A stretch of 64,000 nt of DNA, taken from positions 1 to 64,000 of the forward strand of contig JABDLJ010000007.1 of assembly GCA_013003075.1 (NCBI GenBank). The letters run 5' to 3'. The DNA comes from Paracoccaceae bacterium (GTDB lineage: Bacteria; Pseudomonadota; Alphaproteobacteria; Rhodobacterales; Rhodobacteraceae). Each line of letters starts with the position of its first letter. Position 1 is the first letter of the stretch. The translations under genes and the position numbers were made by a program. Positions 56,171-64,000 of the stretch are shown one piece after another. Below the pieces are notes generated by a model that worked only from the letters and a program-made list of their open reading frames with translations, had not been told where the DNA came from and ran no database searches.

Positions 56171-57316
56171 CTAGGTATGTGCCGCGATTTCGGTCTCGAA
56201 CGCCCAGCCGAGCCAGGGCAGCATCGCTGCGATGTCCGAGGTTTCGACGGTGCCGCCGCACCAGATGCGCAAGCCCGGCGGCGCGTCGCGATAGGCGCCG
56301 ATATCCAGCGCCACGCCCTCGGCTTCAAGCTGCTTGGCGACTGCCTTGGCGAAACCAGCGCCGTCCGTGATGCGCGGATCGGTGAATTTCAGACATACGC
56401 TGGTATTCGAGCGCGTCGCGGGGTCGTCGGCTAGAAAATCGATCCAGTCATGGGCGGCCACGAAAGACTCTATTTCAGCGGTATTGGCATCGGCGCGGGC
56501 GATCAGGCCGGCGAGGCCGCCAACACTGCGCGCCCAGTCGAGCGCTTGCAGATAATCCTCGACCGCCAGCATCGACGGCGTGTTGATCGTCGCCCCTTCG
56601 AAGATGCCCTCGATCAGCTTGCCGGCCTTGGTCAGGCGGAAGATCTTCGGCAGCGGCCAGGGCGGGGTGTAGCTTTCCAGCCGCTCGACCGCGCGGGGGT
56701 TGAGGATCAGCATTCCATGCGCCGCCTCGCCGCCCAGTACCTTCTGCCAGCTGAACGTGACGACATCCAGCGACTCCCATGGCAGCTCTGTCGCGAAGGC
56801 GGCCGAGGTTGCATCGCAAATCGTCAAACCGGCGCGATCTGGCGGAATAGACACTGATTTGGGCACCCGGACGCCGCTGGTGGTGCCGTTCCAGGTGAAG
56901 ACCACGTCCTTGTCGAAATCGACCTGAGCAAAATCGACGATCTGGCCGTAGCTGGCGGCACGGACGGTGGCGTCAAGGTCCAGCTGCTTGACCGCATCGG
57001 TCACCCAACCCGCGCCGAAGCTTTCCCAGGCCAGCATCTCGACCGGGCGCTGACCCAGCAGCGACCACATCGCCATCTCGACCGCGCCGGTATCGGAGGC
57101 CGGCACGATACCGATGCGATAGCCCTCGGGCACGCCGAGGATCTCGCGCGTGCCATCGATCGCGGCCTTCAGCTTAGCCTTGCCAACCGCGGCACGGTGC
57201 GAACGGCCCAGTGCTGCATCCGACAGTGCATCAAGCGAAAATGTGGGGGGTTTGGCGCAGGGGCCAGAGGAAAAACGCGGATTGGCCGGCCGCGCAGCCG
57301 GTTGCATGGTGCTCAT
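56171..57316 (-). CDS. serC: Phosphoserine aminotransferase
   Basis: The 381-residue PLP enzyme converts phosphohydroxypyruvate to phosphoserine. The PLP lysine is in [14 protein letters not shown] near residue 190, and [11 protein letters not shown] is the typical N-terminus of the alphaproteobacterial form. ATG 57316 is directly preceded by a structured leader in which the ribosome site is in a hairpin loop. It forms an operon with serA. Octamer TAGACACT at 56848. Confidence 0.95.
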   Translation of the reverse strand: MSTMQPAARPANPRFSSGPCAKPPTFSLDALSDAALGRSHRAAVGKAKLKAAIDGTREILGVPEGYRIGIVPASDTGAVEMAMWSLLGQRPVEMLAWESFGAGWVTDAVKQLDLDATVRAASYGQIVDFAQVDFDKDVVFTWNGTTSGVRVPKSVSIPPDRAGLTICDATSAAFATELPWESLDVVTFSWQKVLGGEAAHGMLILNPRAVERLESYTPPWPLPKIFRLTKAGKLIEGIFEGATINTPSMLAVEDYLQALDWARSVGGLAGLIARADANTAEIESFVAAHDWIDFLADDPATRSNTSVCLKFTDPRITDGAGFAKAVAKQLEAEGVALDIGAYRDAPPGLRIWCGGTVETSDIAAMLPWLGWAFETEIAAHT

Positions 57317-57375
57317 CTGAGATATCCTTCCAGATATGTGCCCCTCGTTGGGGAGGGGTGTCCCACCGCTGGGCT
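57317..57375 (-). ncRNA. serC leader RNA motif candidate
   Basis: The minus-strand leader folds into three successive hairpins directly before serC. These are CCCA-gcgg-TGGG (57362-57373), CCCCTC/GAGGGG (57341-57358), and ATATC/GATAT (57322-57337), whose loop TGGAAG is part of the purine-rich ribosome site. This matches the placement of the serC RNA motif described upstream of serC in alphaproteobacteria; I cannot run a covariance search to confirm it. Confidence 0.6.
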
Positions 57376-57405
57376 TAGGGCGCGCGCAGTCGCCGCGCAA
57401 GCGCA

Positions 57406-57427
57406 AAATGCCGGGGCCGCGGCATTT
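57406..57427. terminator. Hairpin between the serC leader and the 57457 gene
   Basis: AAATGCC (57406-57412) pairs with GGCATTT (57421-57427) around GGGGCCGC. It lies 30 bases after the stop of the membrane gene read on the minus strand. The T-rich arm could end that transcript. Confidence 0.5.
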
Positions 57428-57456
57428 CGGCAGCCAAACGCGGCGGATCGGCGGGC

Positions 57457-58128
57457 TCAGCCGACAGGCGTCCCGCGCCGAAGCAGCCAGGTCAAAGCGA
57501 AGATGAGCAGCAAAAGCGCCGCCCCGGCGGCGGCGGCCTGGGCATAGAAGGCAAACCGTCCGGGCAGTTCGAGATCGTTGAGGAAGGGATAGGGCAGACC
57601 TTCGGTGATGCGCCCGATCGGGGTGTCGTTGGCCGGACCGACGAAAAGTTCCACCCAGGCGATATAGAGACTAACAAGGCCCAAAAGCGCCAAAAGCGAC
57701 CACCAGAGCCGGCGTATCGCGCCATAGACGAAAAGCGCGTCGAACCATTGCAGGGCCGGTCGCACGGCGTGAATATAGTAGTCCACGTAAGGCGGGTTTG
57801 GCGTGCCGATGCGGACAAGATCGTCCCCGGCAAGCTCCAGCCGCCAGAAGAGGACGACGACCATCCCATTAAGCGCCGCGACCACCGCAACCAGAACCGG
57901 CCAGTCCAGCTCAGAGCGCCGCTCGGTCAGCGCCAACATCCGGCTGGCCACGAAGAAACTCAGCAACAGCGCCCAGACCGTGAGATGGCGGAACGGACCG
58001 CCGGCGGGGGTATAGTCACCGTGGATCACGATCTGGCGCAGCACGAACCCCGCCGCCAGTAGAAACACCACCCAGCGATAGATCAGGACAGAACGGGCGT
58101 GCGGATCAAGCCGGTAGCGATCAGGCAC
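57457..58128 (-). CDS. Polytopic membrane protein of unknown function
   Basis: The 223-residue protein has about six hydrophobic helices and a few charged loops. I recognise no family; similar proteins lie next to dxs in related genomes, but I cannot confirm this. GTG at 58128 overlaps the dxs stop by eight bases and gives [14 protein letters not shown] longer ATG start at 58161 would overlap dxs by 41 bases. Likely cotranscribed with dxs, ispA and xseB. Confidence 0.65.
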   Translation of the reverse strand: MPDRYRLDPHARSVLIYRWVVFLLAAGFVLRQIVIHGDYTPAGGPFRHLTVWALLLSFFVASRMLALTERRSELDWPVLVAVVAALNGMVVVLFWRLELAGDDLVRIGTPNPPYVDYYIHAVRPALQWFDALFVYGAIRRLWWSLLALLGLVSLYIAWVELFVGPANDTPIGRITEGLPYPFLNDLELPGRFAFYAQAAAAGAALLLLIFALTWLLRRGTPVG

Positions 58129-60049
58129 GCTTGCCCGCAATTTGGGCAACGCCCAGAACATCGAGCACCTTGGCCTCGATATCCGAGGCGTTCAGGCGGG
58201 CGATTTCGTACATATCACGTGGGCTTGCCTGGTCGATGAACGTGTCGGGCAGCACCATCGAGCGGAACTTGATCCCGGCATCGAAGACGCCTTCTTCGGC
58301 CAGCAGCTGCGCGACATGGCTGCCGAACCCGCCCACCGCGCCCTCTTCGAGGGTGATCAGCGCGTCATGCGTGTCCGCCAGCTTCAGGATCAGGTCCCGG
58401 TCAAGCGGCTTTGCAAAGCGCGCATCGGCGATGGTGGGGGTGATGCCCTTGGCGGCCAGCGCATCGGCGGCGGCTTCGGTCTCGGCCAGCCGGGTGCCGA
58501 AGGACAAGAGCGCAACGCCCGCGCCGTCCCGGATGATCCGGCCCTTGCCGATCTCGATCGGCGCGCCGCGCTCTGGCATGTCGATGCCGACGCCCTCGCC
58601 GCGCGGGAAGCGGAAGGCGATCGGCCCCTCGTCATACGCCGCCGCGGTGGCGACCATGTGGACAAGCTCGGCCTCATCGGCGGCGGCCATCACCACGAAG
58701 TCCGGCAGGTTGGCAAGAAACGCGATGTCATAGGCGCCGGCATGGGTCGCGCCGTCGGCGCCCACCAATCCCGCGCGGTCGATGGCAAAGCGCACCGGCA
58801 GCCGCTGCAGCGCGACGTCATGCACCACCTGGTCATAGCCGCGCTGCAGGAAGGTGGAATAGATCGCGCAGAAGGGTTTCATCCCGCCTGCCGCGAGCCC
58901 GGCGCTGAAAGTCACGCCGTGCTGCTCGGCGATACCCACATCGAAACAGCGCGAGGGGTAGCGCTCGGCGAAAAGTTTCAGCCCCGTGCCGTCCGGCATC
59001 GCGGCGGTCACGGCACAGATCTTGTCGTCCTCGGCAGCCTCGGCCAGCAGGCTTTGTGCAAAGACGCTGGTGTAGGACGGCGCATTGGAGGGCGCTTTTT
59101 TCTGCTCGCCGGTGATCATGTCGAACTTCGAGACGCCGTGCCCCTTGTCGCGCGCCATCTCGGCCGGGCCGTATCCCTTGCCCTTCTGGGTGATCACGTG
59201 GATCAGCATCGGCCCGGTCGCGCGCGATTTGACGGTGCGCAGAACCGGCAGAAGCTGGTCCATGTCATGCCCGTCTATGGGGCCGAGATAGGAAAAGCCC
59301 AGCTCTTCGAACAGCGTGCCGCCCACCGTCATGTGCTTCAGCATGTCCTTGGCCCGGCGCGCACCTTCCTGGAACGGCTCGGGCAAGAGCGACACCGCGC
59401 CCTTGGCGGCGGCCTTCAGCTCTTGAAACGGCGCGCCGGCGTAGAGCCGCGACAGGTAGGACGACATCGCACCCACCGGCGGGGCGATCGACATCTCGTT
59501 GTCATTGAGGATCACGATCAGGCGCTTGCCCAGGTGCCCGGCATTGTTCATCGCCTCGAAGGCCATGCCCGCGCTCATCGCGCCATCGCCGATCACCGCG
59601 ATCGCATCGCCGATGCCGTGCTCGGGCGCGCCGCCCAGATCGCGCGCCACGGCAAAGCCCAGCGCGGCCGAGATCGAGGTCGAGGAATGCGCGGCCCCGA
59701 ACGGATCGTAGGCGCTTTCCGAACGCTTGGTGAAGCCCGACAGCCCGTCCTTCTGGCGCAGCGTCCGGATCCGATCGCGTCTTCCGGTGAGGATCTTGTG
59801 CGGATAGCATTGATGGCTGACATCCCAGATCAGCCGGTCCTTGGGCGCATCGAACACCGCATGCAGCGCCACGGTCAGCTCGACCACCCCCAGCCCGGCG
59901 CCAAGATGTCCGCCGGTTTCGGACACCGCCGAGATCGTCTCGGCGCGCAGTTCATCCGCAAGCTGGTGCAGGTCGGCATCGCTCAGCCCTTTCAGGTCGG
60001 CCGGCACCTTCGCGCGGTCAAGCAGCGGGGTCTGGGGTCGTGCACTCAT
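58121..60049 (-). CDS. dxs: 1-deoxy-D-xylulose-5-phosphate synthase (second copy)
   Basis: The 642-residue protein closely resembles the product at 3529-5448, including [29 protein letters not shown] and the conserved DGHDM and [12 protein letters not shown] segments. It starts with ATG 60049. With ispA and xseB upstream on the same strand it has the standard housekeeping order, so this is probably the growth-related copy. A 648-codon frame on the opposite strand is only a shadow of it. Confidence 0.95.
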   Translation of the reverse strand: MSARPQTPLLDRAKVPADLKGLSDADLHQLADELRAETISAVSETGGHLGAGLGVVELTVALHAVFDAPKDRLIWDVSHQCYPHKILTGRRDRIRTLRQKDGLSGFTKRSESAYDPFGAAHSSTSISAALGFAVARDLGGAPEHGIGDAIAVIGDGAMSAGMAFEAMNNAGHLGKRLIVILNDNEMSIAPPVGAMSSYLSRLYAGAPFQELKAAAKGAVSLLPEPFQEGARRAKDMLKHMTVGGTLFEELGFSYLGPIDGHDMDQLLPVLRTVKSRATGPMLIHVITQKGKGYGPAEMARDKGHGVSKFDMITGEQKKAPSNAPSYTSVFAQSLLAEAAEDDKICAVTAAMPDGTGLKLFAERYPSRCFDVGIAEQHGVTFSAGLAAGGMKPFCAIYSTFLQRGYDQVVHDVALQRLPVRFAIDRAGLVGADGATHAGAYDIAFLANLPDFVVMAAADEAELVHMVATAAAYDEGPIAFRFPRGEGVGIDMPERGAPIEIGKGRIIRDGAGVALLSFGTRLAETEAAADALAAKGITPTIADARFAKPLDRDLILKLADTHDALITLEEGAVGGFGSHVAQLLAEEGVFDAGIKFRSMVLPDTFIDQASPRDMYEIARLNASDIEAKVLDVLGVAQIAGKRA

Positions 60050-60068
60050 GTCTCGCCTCTTGGCCGTC

Positions 60069-60941
60069 CTACAGGTTGCGGGAGATAACGAAGCGCGCCG
60101 CATCGCGCAAGTTCCGGGCCGCATCGCCGTATGGCGCCAGAGCCGTCTCGGCTTCCGCCACCAGTTCCGCCGCGCGGGCCTTGGCCGCCTCCAGCCCCAG
60201 CAGCGACACGAAGGTCGCCTTGCCGGCGCCCGCATCCTTGCCGACCCGTTTTCCGGTCGTGGCGGCATCGCCTTCTACATCCAAGATGTCGTCGGCGATC
60301 TGAAAGGCAAGCCCCAGCGCCGTGCTATAAACGCGCAGCGGTGCGCGATCGGCCTGCCCCAGAACCGCGCCGGCCTCTGCCGACCAGCGGATCAGCGCGC
60401 CGGTCTTGTTGGCCTGAAGCTCGGTGATTTCTTCCAGCGACAGCGTCCGCCCGGCGGTTTCGGCCGCGATGTCCTGCGCCTGGCCCAGCACCATACCGGC
60501 CGCGCCGGCGGCGTGCGACAGGCTGGCGATCAGCGCCACCCGCACGGCGGGGTCGGGATGGGCAGCCGCGCCGGCAAGCTGCTCAAAGGCAAGGCTTTGC
60601 AGCGCATCGCCCACCAGCACGGCCGTTGCCTCGTCCCATTTGACATGCACCGTGGGCTGGCCGCGGCGCAGATCGTCGTCGTCCATGCACGGCAGATCGT
60701 CATGGACAAGGCTGTAGGCGTGCAAGGCTTCGATAGCCGCCGCCGCGAAGACCGATTGCGCGGCCGGCACGCCAAACAGCGCCGCGCTTTCGATCACCAG
60801 AAACCCGCGCAGGCGTTTGCCGCCGTCAAGCGCGTGGCTCATCCCATCGCGAATATGGCCTTCGGGCAAAGCCGACAGCGCCGAGATCAGGCAAGTGCCG
60901 ATCTGCCCCGAGCGCTGCAGCAATGCGGCCTCGAAACTCAC
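60069..60941 (-). CDS. ispA: Farnesyl diphosphate synthase family (IspA)
   Basis: The 290-residue prenyltransferase has the first aspartate motif in [17 protein letters not shown] and the second in [11 protein letters not shown]. The short-chain type with bulky residues before DDxxxxD suggests a C15 product. The start GTG at 60941 overlaps the xseB TGA by four bases. It supplies farnesyl diphosphate for quinones and undecaprenol; crtE is the separate C20 enzyme. Confidence 0.92.
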   Translation of the reverse strand: MSFEAALLQRSGQIGTCLISALSALPEGHIRDGMSHALDGGKRLRGFLVIESAALFGVPAAQSVFAAAAIEALHAYSLVHDDLPCMDDDDLRRGQPTVHVKWDEATAVLVGDALQSLAFEQLAGAAAHPDPAVRVALIASLSHAAGAAGMVLGQAQDIAAETAGRTLSLEEITELQANKTGALIRWSAEAGAVLGQADRAPLRVYSTALGLAFQIADDILDVEGDAATTGKRVGKDAGAGKATFVSLLGLEAAKARAAELVAEAETALAPYGDAARNLRDAARFVISRNL

Positions 60942-61180
60942 GCGGGATCGACCGGCGTCGTCCCCTTGGGCTGGCCGGCCTCGTCGAGTGTAATGGCCGC
61001 CACCTTCTCTTCGGCGGCCTTCAGAACCGCCTCGCACTGCGCCTTCAGCGCCGCGCCGCGCTCGTAAAGCGCGATCGATTTTTCCAGCTCGACATTGCCC
61101 GATTCCAGCTGGCCGACAACCTGCTCAAGCTCGCGCATGGCCTCTTCGAAACTCATCTGCGCCACGGCTTTTTCGCTCAT
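60938..61180 (-). CDS. xseB: Exodeoxyribonuclease VII small subunit
   Basis: The 80-residue helical protein begins MSEKAVAQMSFEEAMRELEQ and contains LESGNVELEKSIALYERG, the signature of XseB. It binds several-fold to XseA. It starts inside the end of the upstream deacetylase-family gene (ATGA overlap) and overlaps ispA, the usual xseB-ispA-dxs order. Confidence 0.95.
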   Translation of the reverse strand: MSEKAVAQMSFEEAMRELEQVVGQLESGNVELEKSIALYERGAALKAQCEAVLKAAEEKVAAITLDEAGQPKGTTPVDPA

Positions 61181-62112
61181 GCCCCTGCCTCCATCAATAC
61201 GCCCACATGCGCGGCGACGCTCTCGCCGAGCGCAGTCAGATCATACCCGCCTTCCAGTGTCGAGACCACGCGGCCCGCCGAAGCCCGTGCCGCAAGCTGG
61301 CAGATCTCGCGGCTGAGCCAGGCGAAATCCTCGGTGTCCCAGTTGAGATTGGCCAGAGGATCGGCGCGGTGCGCATCGAAGCCTGCCGAGACGATCACCA
61401 GCTGAGGCTCGTAATCGGCCACCGCGGGAAGGACCTGCGCCTCGTAGACCCGGCGCATCTCGGCCCCGCCGGTTCCGGGCGCCAGCGGCACGTTCATCAC
61501 GTTGTCATGGGCGCCGGTTTCATGCACATCGCCGGTGCCCGGCCACAGCGGCATCTGGTGCGACGAGACAAACAGCGTGCGTGGCTCGTCCCACAGAAGA
61601 TCCTGCGTGCCGTTGCCGTGATGCACGTCGAAATCGAGGATCGCCACCCGCTCCAGCCCGTGCGCCTCAAGCGCATGGTTGGCCGCGATCGCGGCATTGC
61701 CGAAAAGGCAGAAGCCCATCGAGGTGCCGCGCTCGGCATGGTGGCCGGGCGGGCGGCAGGCCACAAAAGCGTTGGCGATCTCGCCCGCCATCACCGCGTC
61801 CACCGCCGCGCAGCACCCGCCGGCCGCGCGCAGCGCCGCCGTCACAGAGCCGGGCGACATGTAGGTATCGGCATCCAGCGACACGATCCCGTCCGCCGGC
61901 GCCAGCTCCTGCACCATCTTCACGTAATCGGCGTCATGCAGCGCCAGGACTTCCGCCAGATCGCCCAGCGGCGCCGCGCGCCGGTCAAGCGCGCCGAACG
62001 CGGCGCCGCTCAGGGCCGCTGCGATCGCCTCTAGCCGCGCCACCTGCTCGGGATGCCCCGGCGGCGTGACATGGGCAAGACAGTCTTGGTGTGTGTATAG
62101 CCCCGTGGTCAT
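61177..62112 (-). CDS. Histone deacetylase-family protein
   Basis: The 311-residue zinc amidohydrolase has RPPGHHAERGTSMGFCLFGN with the two catalytic histidines, the zinc ligand region LDFDVHHGNGTQD and the SAGFDAHRADPLANL aspartate. The active site appears complete. Bacterial members remove acetyl from polyamines, acetoin-related targets or small amides. Its 3' end overlaps xseB by four bases, so it heads the xseB-ispA-dxs operon. The true substrate is unknown. Confidence 0.9.
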   Translation of the reverse strand: MTTGLYTHQDCLAHVTPPGHPEQVARLEAIAAALSGAAFGALDRRAAPLGDLAEVLALHDADYVKMVQELAPADGIVSLDADTYMSPGSVTAALRAAGGCCAAVDAVMAGEIANAFVACRPPGHHAERGTSMGFCLFGNAAIAANHALEAHGLERVAILDFDVHHGNGTQDLLWDEPRTLFVSSHQMPLWPGTGDVHETGAHDNVMNVPLAPGTGGAEMRRVYEAQVLPAVADYEPQLVIVSAGFDAHRADPLANLNWDTEDFAWLSREICQLAARASAGRVVSTLEGGYDLTALGESVAAHVGVLMEAGA

Positions 62113-62163
62113 CTGGGCTCCTTTTCATCTGGCCTGAAATACCTTCGCCGAAGGCATGAAAAC

Positions 62164-62880
62164 TCAATCGGGCGCCAGCATGTATCCCGCGCCCCGCACG
62201 GTCTGCAAGTAGCGCGGCTGCTTGGGGTCGGCCTCGATCTTGCGGCGCAGCCGGGTGATCTGGACATCGACGGCCCGCTCTTGCGCGGTGCTGCCATCCT
62301 TGCCCGCGCCGCGGCCAAGATCCTCGACAAGCTTGGTGCGGCTCACCGGCTCTCCGGGACAGGCCGCGAAGATCCGCATCAGCTGGCTTTCGGTCGCGGT
62401 CAGCCGCACCGGATCGTCGCCCGACATCAGCGCGCCGCGCTCGACATCGTAGCGGATCGCGCCGAGATGCAGGATCTTCGGCCCGGTCGAGACCGGTTCG
62501 GTATGCGGCACCCGGCGCAGGATCGCGTTGATCCGAAGCAACAGCTCGCGCGGCTCGAAAGGCTTGGCCAGGTAATCATCGGCGCCCGCCTCCAGCCCGG
62601 CGATCCGGTCGCCGGTTTCGGTCTTGGCGGTCAGAAGCAGGATGGGGGTCGTCAGCGTCCCGCGCAGCGCGCGGGTCAGTCTGACGCCATCCTCACCCGG
62701 CATCATCACGTCCAGAACGATCAGGTCGAACTCCAGCCCGCCCAGCAGCCGGCGCGCCTGCGCGGCGTCCCTGGCGGCGGTCACCCAGAAGCCGTGCCGC
62801 ACCAGGAACTTCTGCAAGAGCCCGCGAATGCGCTCGTCATCATCGACGATCAGAAGGTGGACGTCGGGGTCCTGCATCAA
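62164..62880 (-). CDS. petR: OmpR-type response regulator PetR
   Basis: The 238-residue regulator has a receiver domain with phospho-aspartate D57 in LIVLDVMMPGEDG and a C-terminal winged helix (VDVQITRLRRKIE, VRGAGYML). It is preceded by a MarR-type gene with a four-base overlap, which matches the petP-petR pair described in R. capsulatus. There petR is needed for growth. No petABC genes follow here; the next gene on this strand is the deacetylase-family gene. No sensor kinase gene is adjacent. Confidence 0.85.
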   Translation of the reverse strand: MMQDPDVHLLIVDDDERIRGLLQKFLVRHGFWVTAARDAAQARRLLGGLEFDLIVLDVMMPGEDGVRLTRALRGTLTTPILLLTAKTETGDRIAGLEAGADDYLAKPFEPRELLLRINAILRRVPHTEPVSTGPKILHLGAIRYDVERGALMSGDDPVRLTATESQLMRIFAACPGEPVSRTKLVEDLGRGAGKDGSTAQERAVDVQITRLRRKIEADPKQPRYLQTVRGAGYMLAPD

Positions 62881-63386
62881 CTCTGCTCCTTCAGCGCCAC
62901 GTAATGCCGGCGCATCTCGGGATCCATCATCGCTTCCAGCACCGTGCGGAAGCCGGCGACAGCTTCGGGGCCAGCGGCGCGGAATGCAACCCGCATCCGG
63001 TCGCGCTGGGCGTCCGACAGCTCGCGCTCCAGCCGCCAGCCGGCCTCGGTCAGGTTGAGGTGCCGCTCGCGCTTGTCGCGGGTGCCGACCCGGCTTTCCA
63101 CCAGCCCGTCAGCGATCAGCGTTCTCAGCACCCGGTTCAGCGACTGCTTGGTCACGCCGAGGATCGACAGCAGGTTGTTCACCGTGGTGCCGGGCGAGCG
63201 GCCGATGAAATGGATCGCGCGGTGGTGCGCCCGCCCGTAGGCATAGTTCTCAAGGATGCGGTCGGGATCGGCGGTGAACCCGCGATAGGCAAAGAACATC
63301 GCCTCGATCCCCTTGCGTAATTGCTCGTCGGTCAGAAACAGCAGCGTCTCGCCGCCCGGACGTTTCGGTCCCGTACTCTCTGCCAT
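62877..63386 (-). CDS. petP: MarR-family regulator PetP
   Basis: The 169-residue protein has a MarR-type winged helix (about residues 60-120: GTTVNNLLSILGVTKQSLNRVLRTL, then the basic wing RVGTRDKRERHLNLT). The N-terminus is longer than in simple MarR proteins. It overlaps petR by ATGA. A dyad TGTCA-N7-TGACA lies 40 bases before its start and is a candidate operator. It is divergent from ilvE. Confidence 0.87.
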   Translation of the reverse strand: MAESTGPKRPGGETLLFLTDEQLRKGIEAMFFAYRGFTADPDRILENYAYGRAHHRAIHFIGRSPGTTVNNLLSILGVTKQSLNRVLRTLIADGLVESRVGTRDKRERHLNLTEAGWRLERELSDAQRDRMRVAFRAAGPEAVAGFRTVLEAMMDPEMRRHYVALKEQS

Positions 63387-63425
63387 CTTCGAACCTGCCG
63401 ATCACACTCATTTCAGCGCATTTTA

Positions 63426-63442
63426 TGTCAGCCTTGTTGACA
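63426..63442. promoter_or_regulatory. Dyad in the petP-ilvE gap, candidate MarR operator
   Basis: TGTCA-GCCTTGT-TGACA is a 17-bp inverted repeat 40 bases upstream of petP. It resembles PpsR sites but the arms are one base closer, so a MarR protein such as PetP is the more likely ligand. Confidence 0.5.
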
Positions 63443-63477
63443 TTCCAAGAATCAATTGGTAGCGATTGCCAGATTTG

Positions 63478-63513
63478 GCGCAATATTATGTCCGATGCGG
63501 ACATATTTTGCGC
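63478..63513. promoter_or_regulatory. Long imperfect palindrome upstream of ilvE
   Basis: GCGCAATATTATGTCC and GGACATATTTTGCGC (63478-63493 and 63499-63513) face each other around GATGC. The inner ATGTCC/GGACAT arms are perfect. It lies 46 bases before the ilvE start, where an operator or attenuating hairpin could control ilvE. Confidence 0.6.
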
Positions 63514-63559
63514 AACAAATGAAAATTCGCTTCGGCGATCCACCGGGAAGGAGACCGCA

Positions 63560-64000
63560 ATGGCAAGCGCATATGATGACCGCGACGGCATGATCTGGAT
63601 GGACGGCAAACTCGTTCCGTGGCGCGACGCCAATGTGCATATCCTGACCCATGCGATGCATTACGCCTCCAGCGTCTTCGAAGGAGAGCGCGCCTATGAC
63701 GGCAAGATCTTCGAAAGCCGCAAGCATTCAGAGCGCCTGCACGCCTCGGCCGGCATGATCGACTTCCAGATCCCCTGGACCGTGGACGAGATCGAGGCCG
63801 CCAAGTACGAGGTGCTGAAGGCCAACGGCATGACCGACGCCTACGTGCGCGCCGTGGCCTGGCGCGGCTCGGGCGAGGACATGGGCGTTGCCGCCAAGCG
63901 CAACCCGGTGCAGCTGGCCATCGCCGCTTGGGAATGGGGCGCCTATTACGGCGACTCCAAGTTCAAGGGCGCCAGGCTCGACATCTCGAAATGGAAGCGC
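63560..64000 (+). CDS. ilvE: Branched-chain amino acid aminotransferase (N-terminal part)
   Basis: The frame is open from ATG 63560 to the window edge, giving 147 residues of a class IV PLP aminotransferase. It starts MASAYDDRDGMIWMDGKLV and has the HAMHYASSVFEGERAY segment typical of IlvE, which makes Leu, Ile and Val from their keto acids. GGAAGGAG precedes the start. The PLP lysine lies beyond the window. Confidence 0.93.
   Translation, partial: MASAYDDRDGMIWMDGKLVPWRDANVHILTHAMHYASSVFEGERAYDGKIFESRKHSERLHASAGMIDFQIPWTVDEIEAAKYEVLKANGMTDAYVRAVAWRGSGEDMGVAAKRNPVQLAIAAWEWGAYYGDSKFKGARLDISKWKR

Noticed and set aside
58142-60088. A 648-codon frame on the + strand opposite the second dxs
   Set aside because: Its codons mirror the real gene and the protein shows no domain; long antisense frames are common in high-GC genes. 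The same holds for 3643-5235 opposite the first dxs.
63426-63442. A PpsR site before petP
   Set aside because: The arms are TGT-N11-ACA, one base short of the TGT-N12-ACA rule, and petP is not a known PpsR target. A MarR operator fits better.

Overview
The window is a high-GC alphaproteobacterial chromosome segment, most likely from a PufX-bearing member of the Rhodobacteraceae (Rhodobacter/Rhodobaca/Rhodovulum-like). The evidence is a purple-bacterial photosynthesis gene cluster with PufX and without PufC, carotenoid genes of the spheroidene/spheroidenone type, a CcrM methylase, and petP/petR regulators. I saw no rRNA, tRNA, CRISPR array, insertion sequence or prophage. Both ends cut genes: bchG at the left and ilvE at the right.

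Region 1, about 1-25.75 kb, is the photosynthesis gene cluster. Its order is bchG, a PucC-family transporter gene, bchP and idi on +; dxs, pufX-M-L-A-B-Q, bchZ-Y-X-C and crtF-E on -; crtD-C on +; tspO(crtK), crtB and crtI on -; crtA, bchI-D-O on +. As far as I recall, this is the Rhodobacter capsulatus arrangement. Genes overlap by 4-8 bases in long operons. Pairs of TGT-N12-ACA sites (PpsR/CrtJ type) sit in front of bchC and in the crtE/crtD and crtI/crtA divergent gaps. The puf operon ends in a strong terminator after pufX. The cluster covers bacteriochlorophyll tail addition and reduction, magnesium chelation, the reaction centre and LH1, spheroidenone synthesis, and a dedicated isoprenoid supply (dxs, idi, crtE).

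Region 2, about 25.8-44.7 kb, is housekeeping and accessory: a DUF4170/WaaA-like/LpxK lipid A group, a DsbA-like protein, a DUF721 protein, MutY, an AlkB-type hydroxylase, threonine dehydrogenase, a thiolase, a large hybrid histidine kinase, VOC protein, YaaA, RecQ, YggT, a thioesterase, an MFS transporter, MepA and a phytase-like exported protein.

Region 3, about 44.7-54.5 kb, holds smaller and less understood loci: a queuosine-precursor transporter, a compact promoter/extended Shine-Dalgarno/micro-ORF/terminator locus at 45.4-45.6 kb, ArfB, a TetR-controlled PspA-YiaA module with four matching operator palindromes, a membrane-anchored winged-helix protein with a small exported partner, RNase HII, CcrM with clustered GANTC sites upstream, a DUF2585 protein and a phosphatase.

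Region 4, about 54.5-64 kb, has serA and serC with a structured serC leader, a second dxs with ispA and xseB, a deacetylase-family gene, petR/petP and the start of ilvE. Across the window from about 17.9 to 56.9 kb there is a recurrent octamer, AGKGTCTA, found in several reading frames and between genes. I regard this, together with the 45.4 kb micro-locus, as the least explained signal here.
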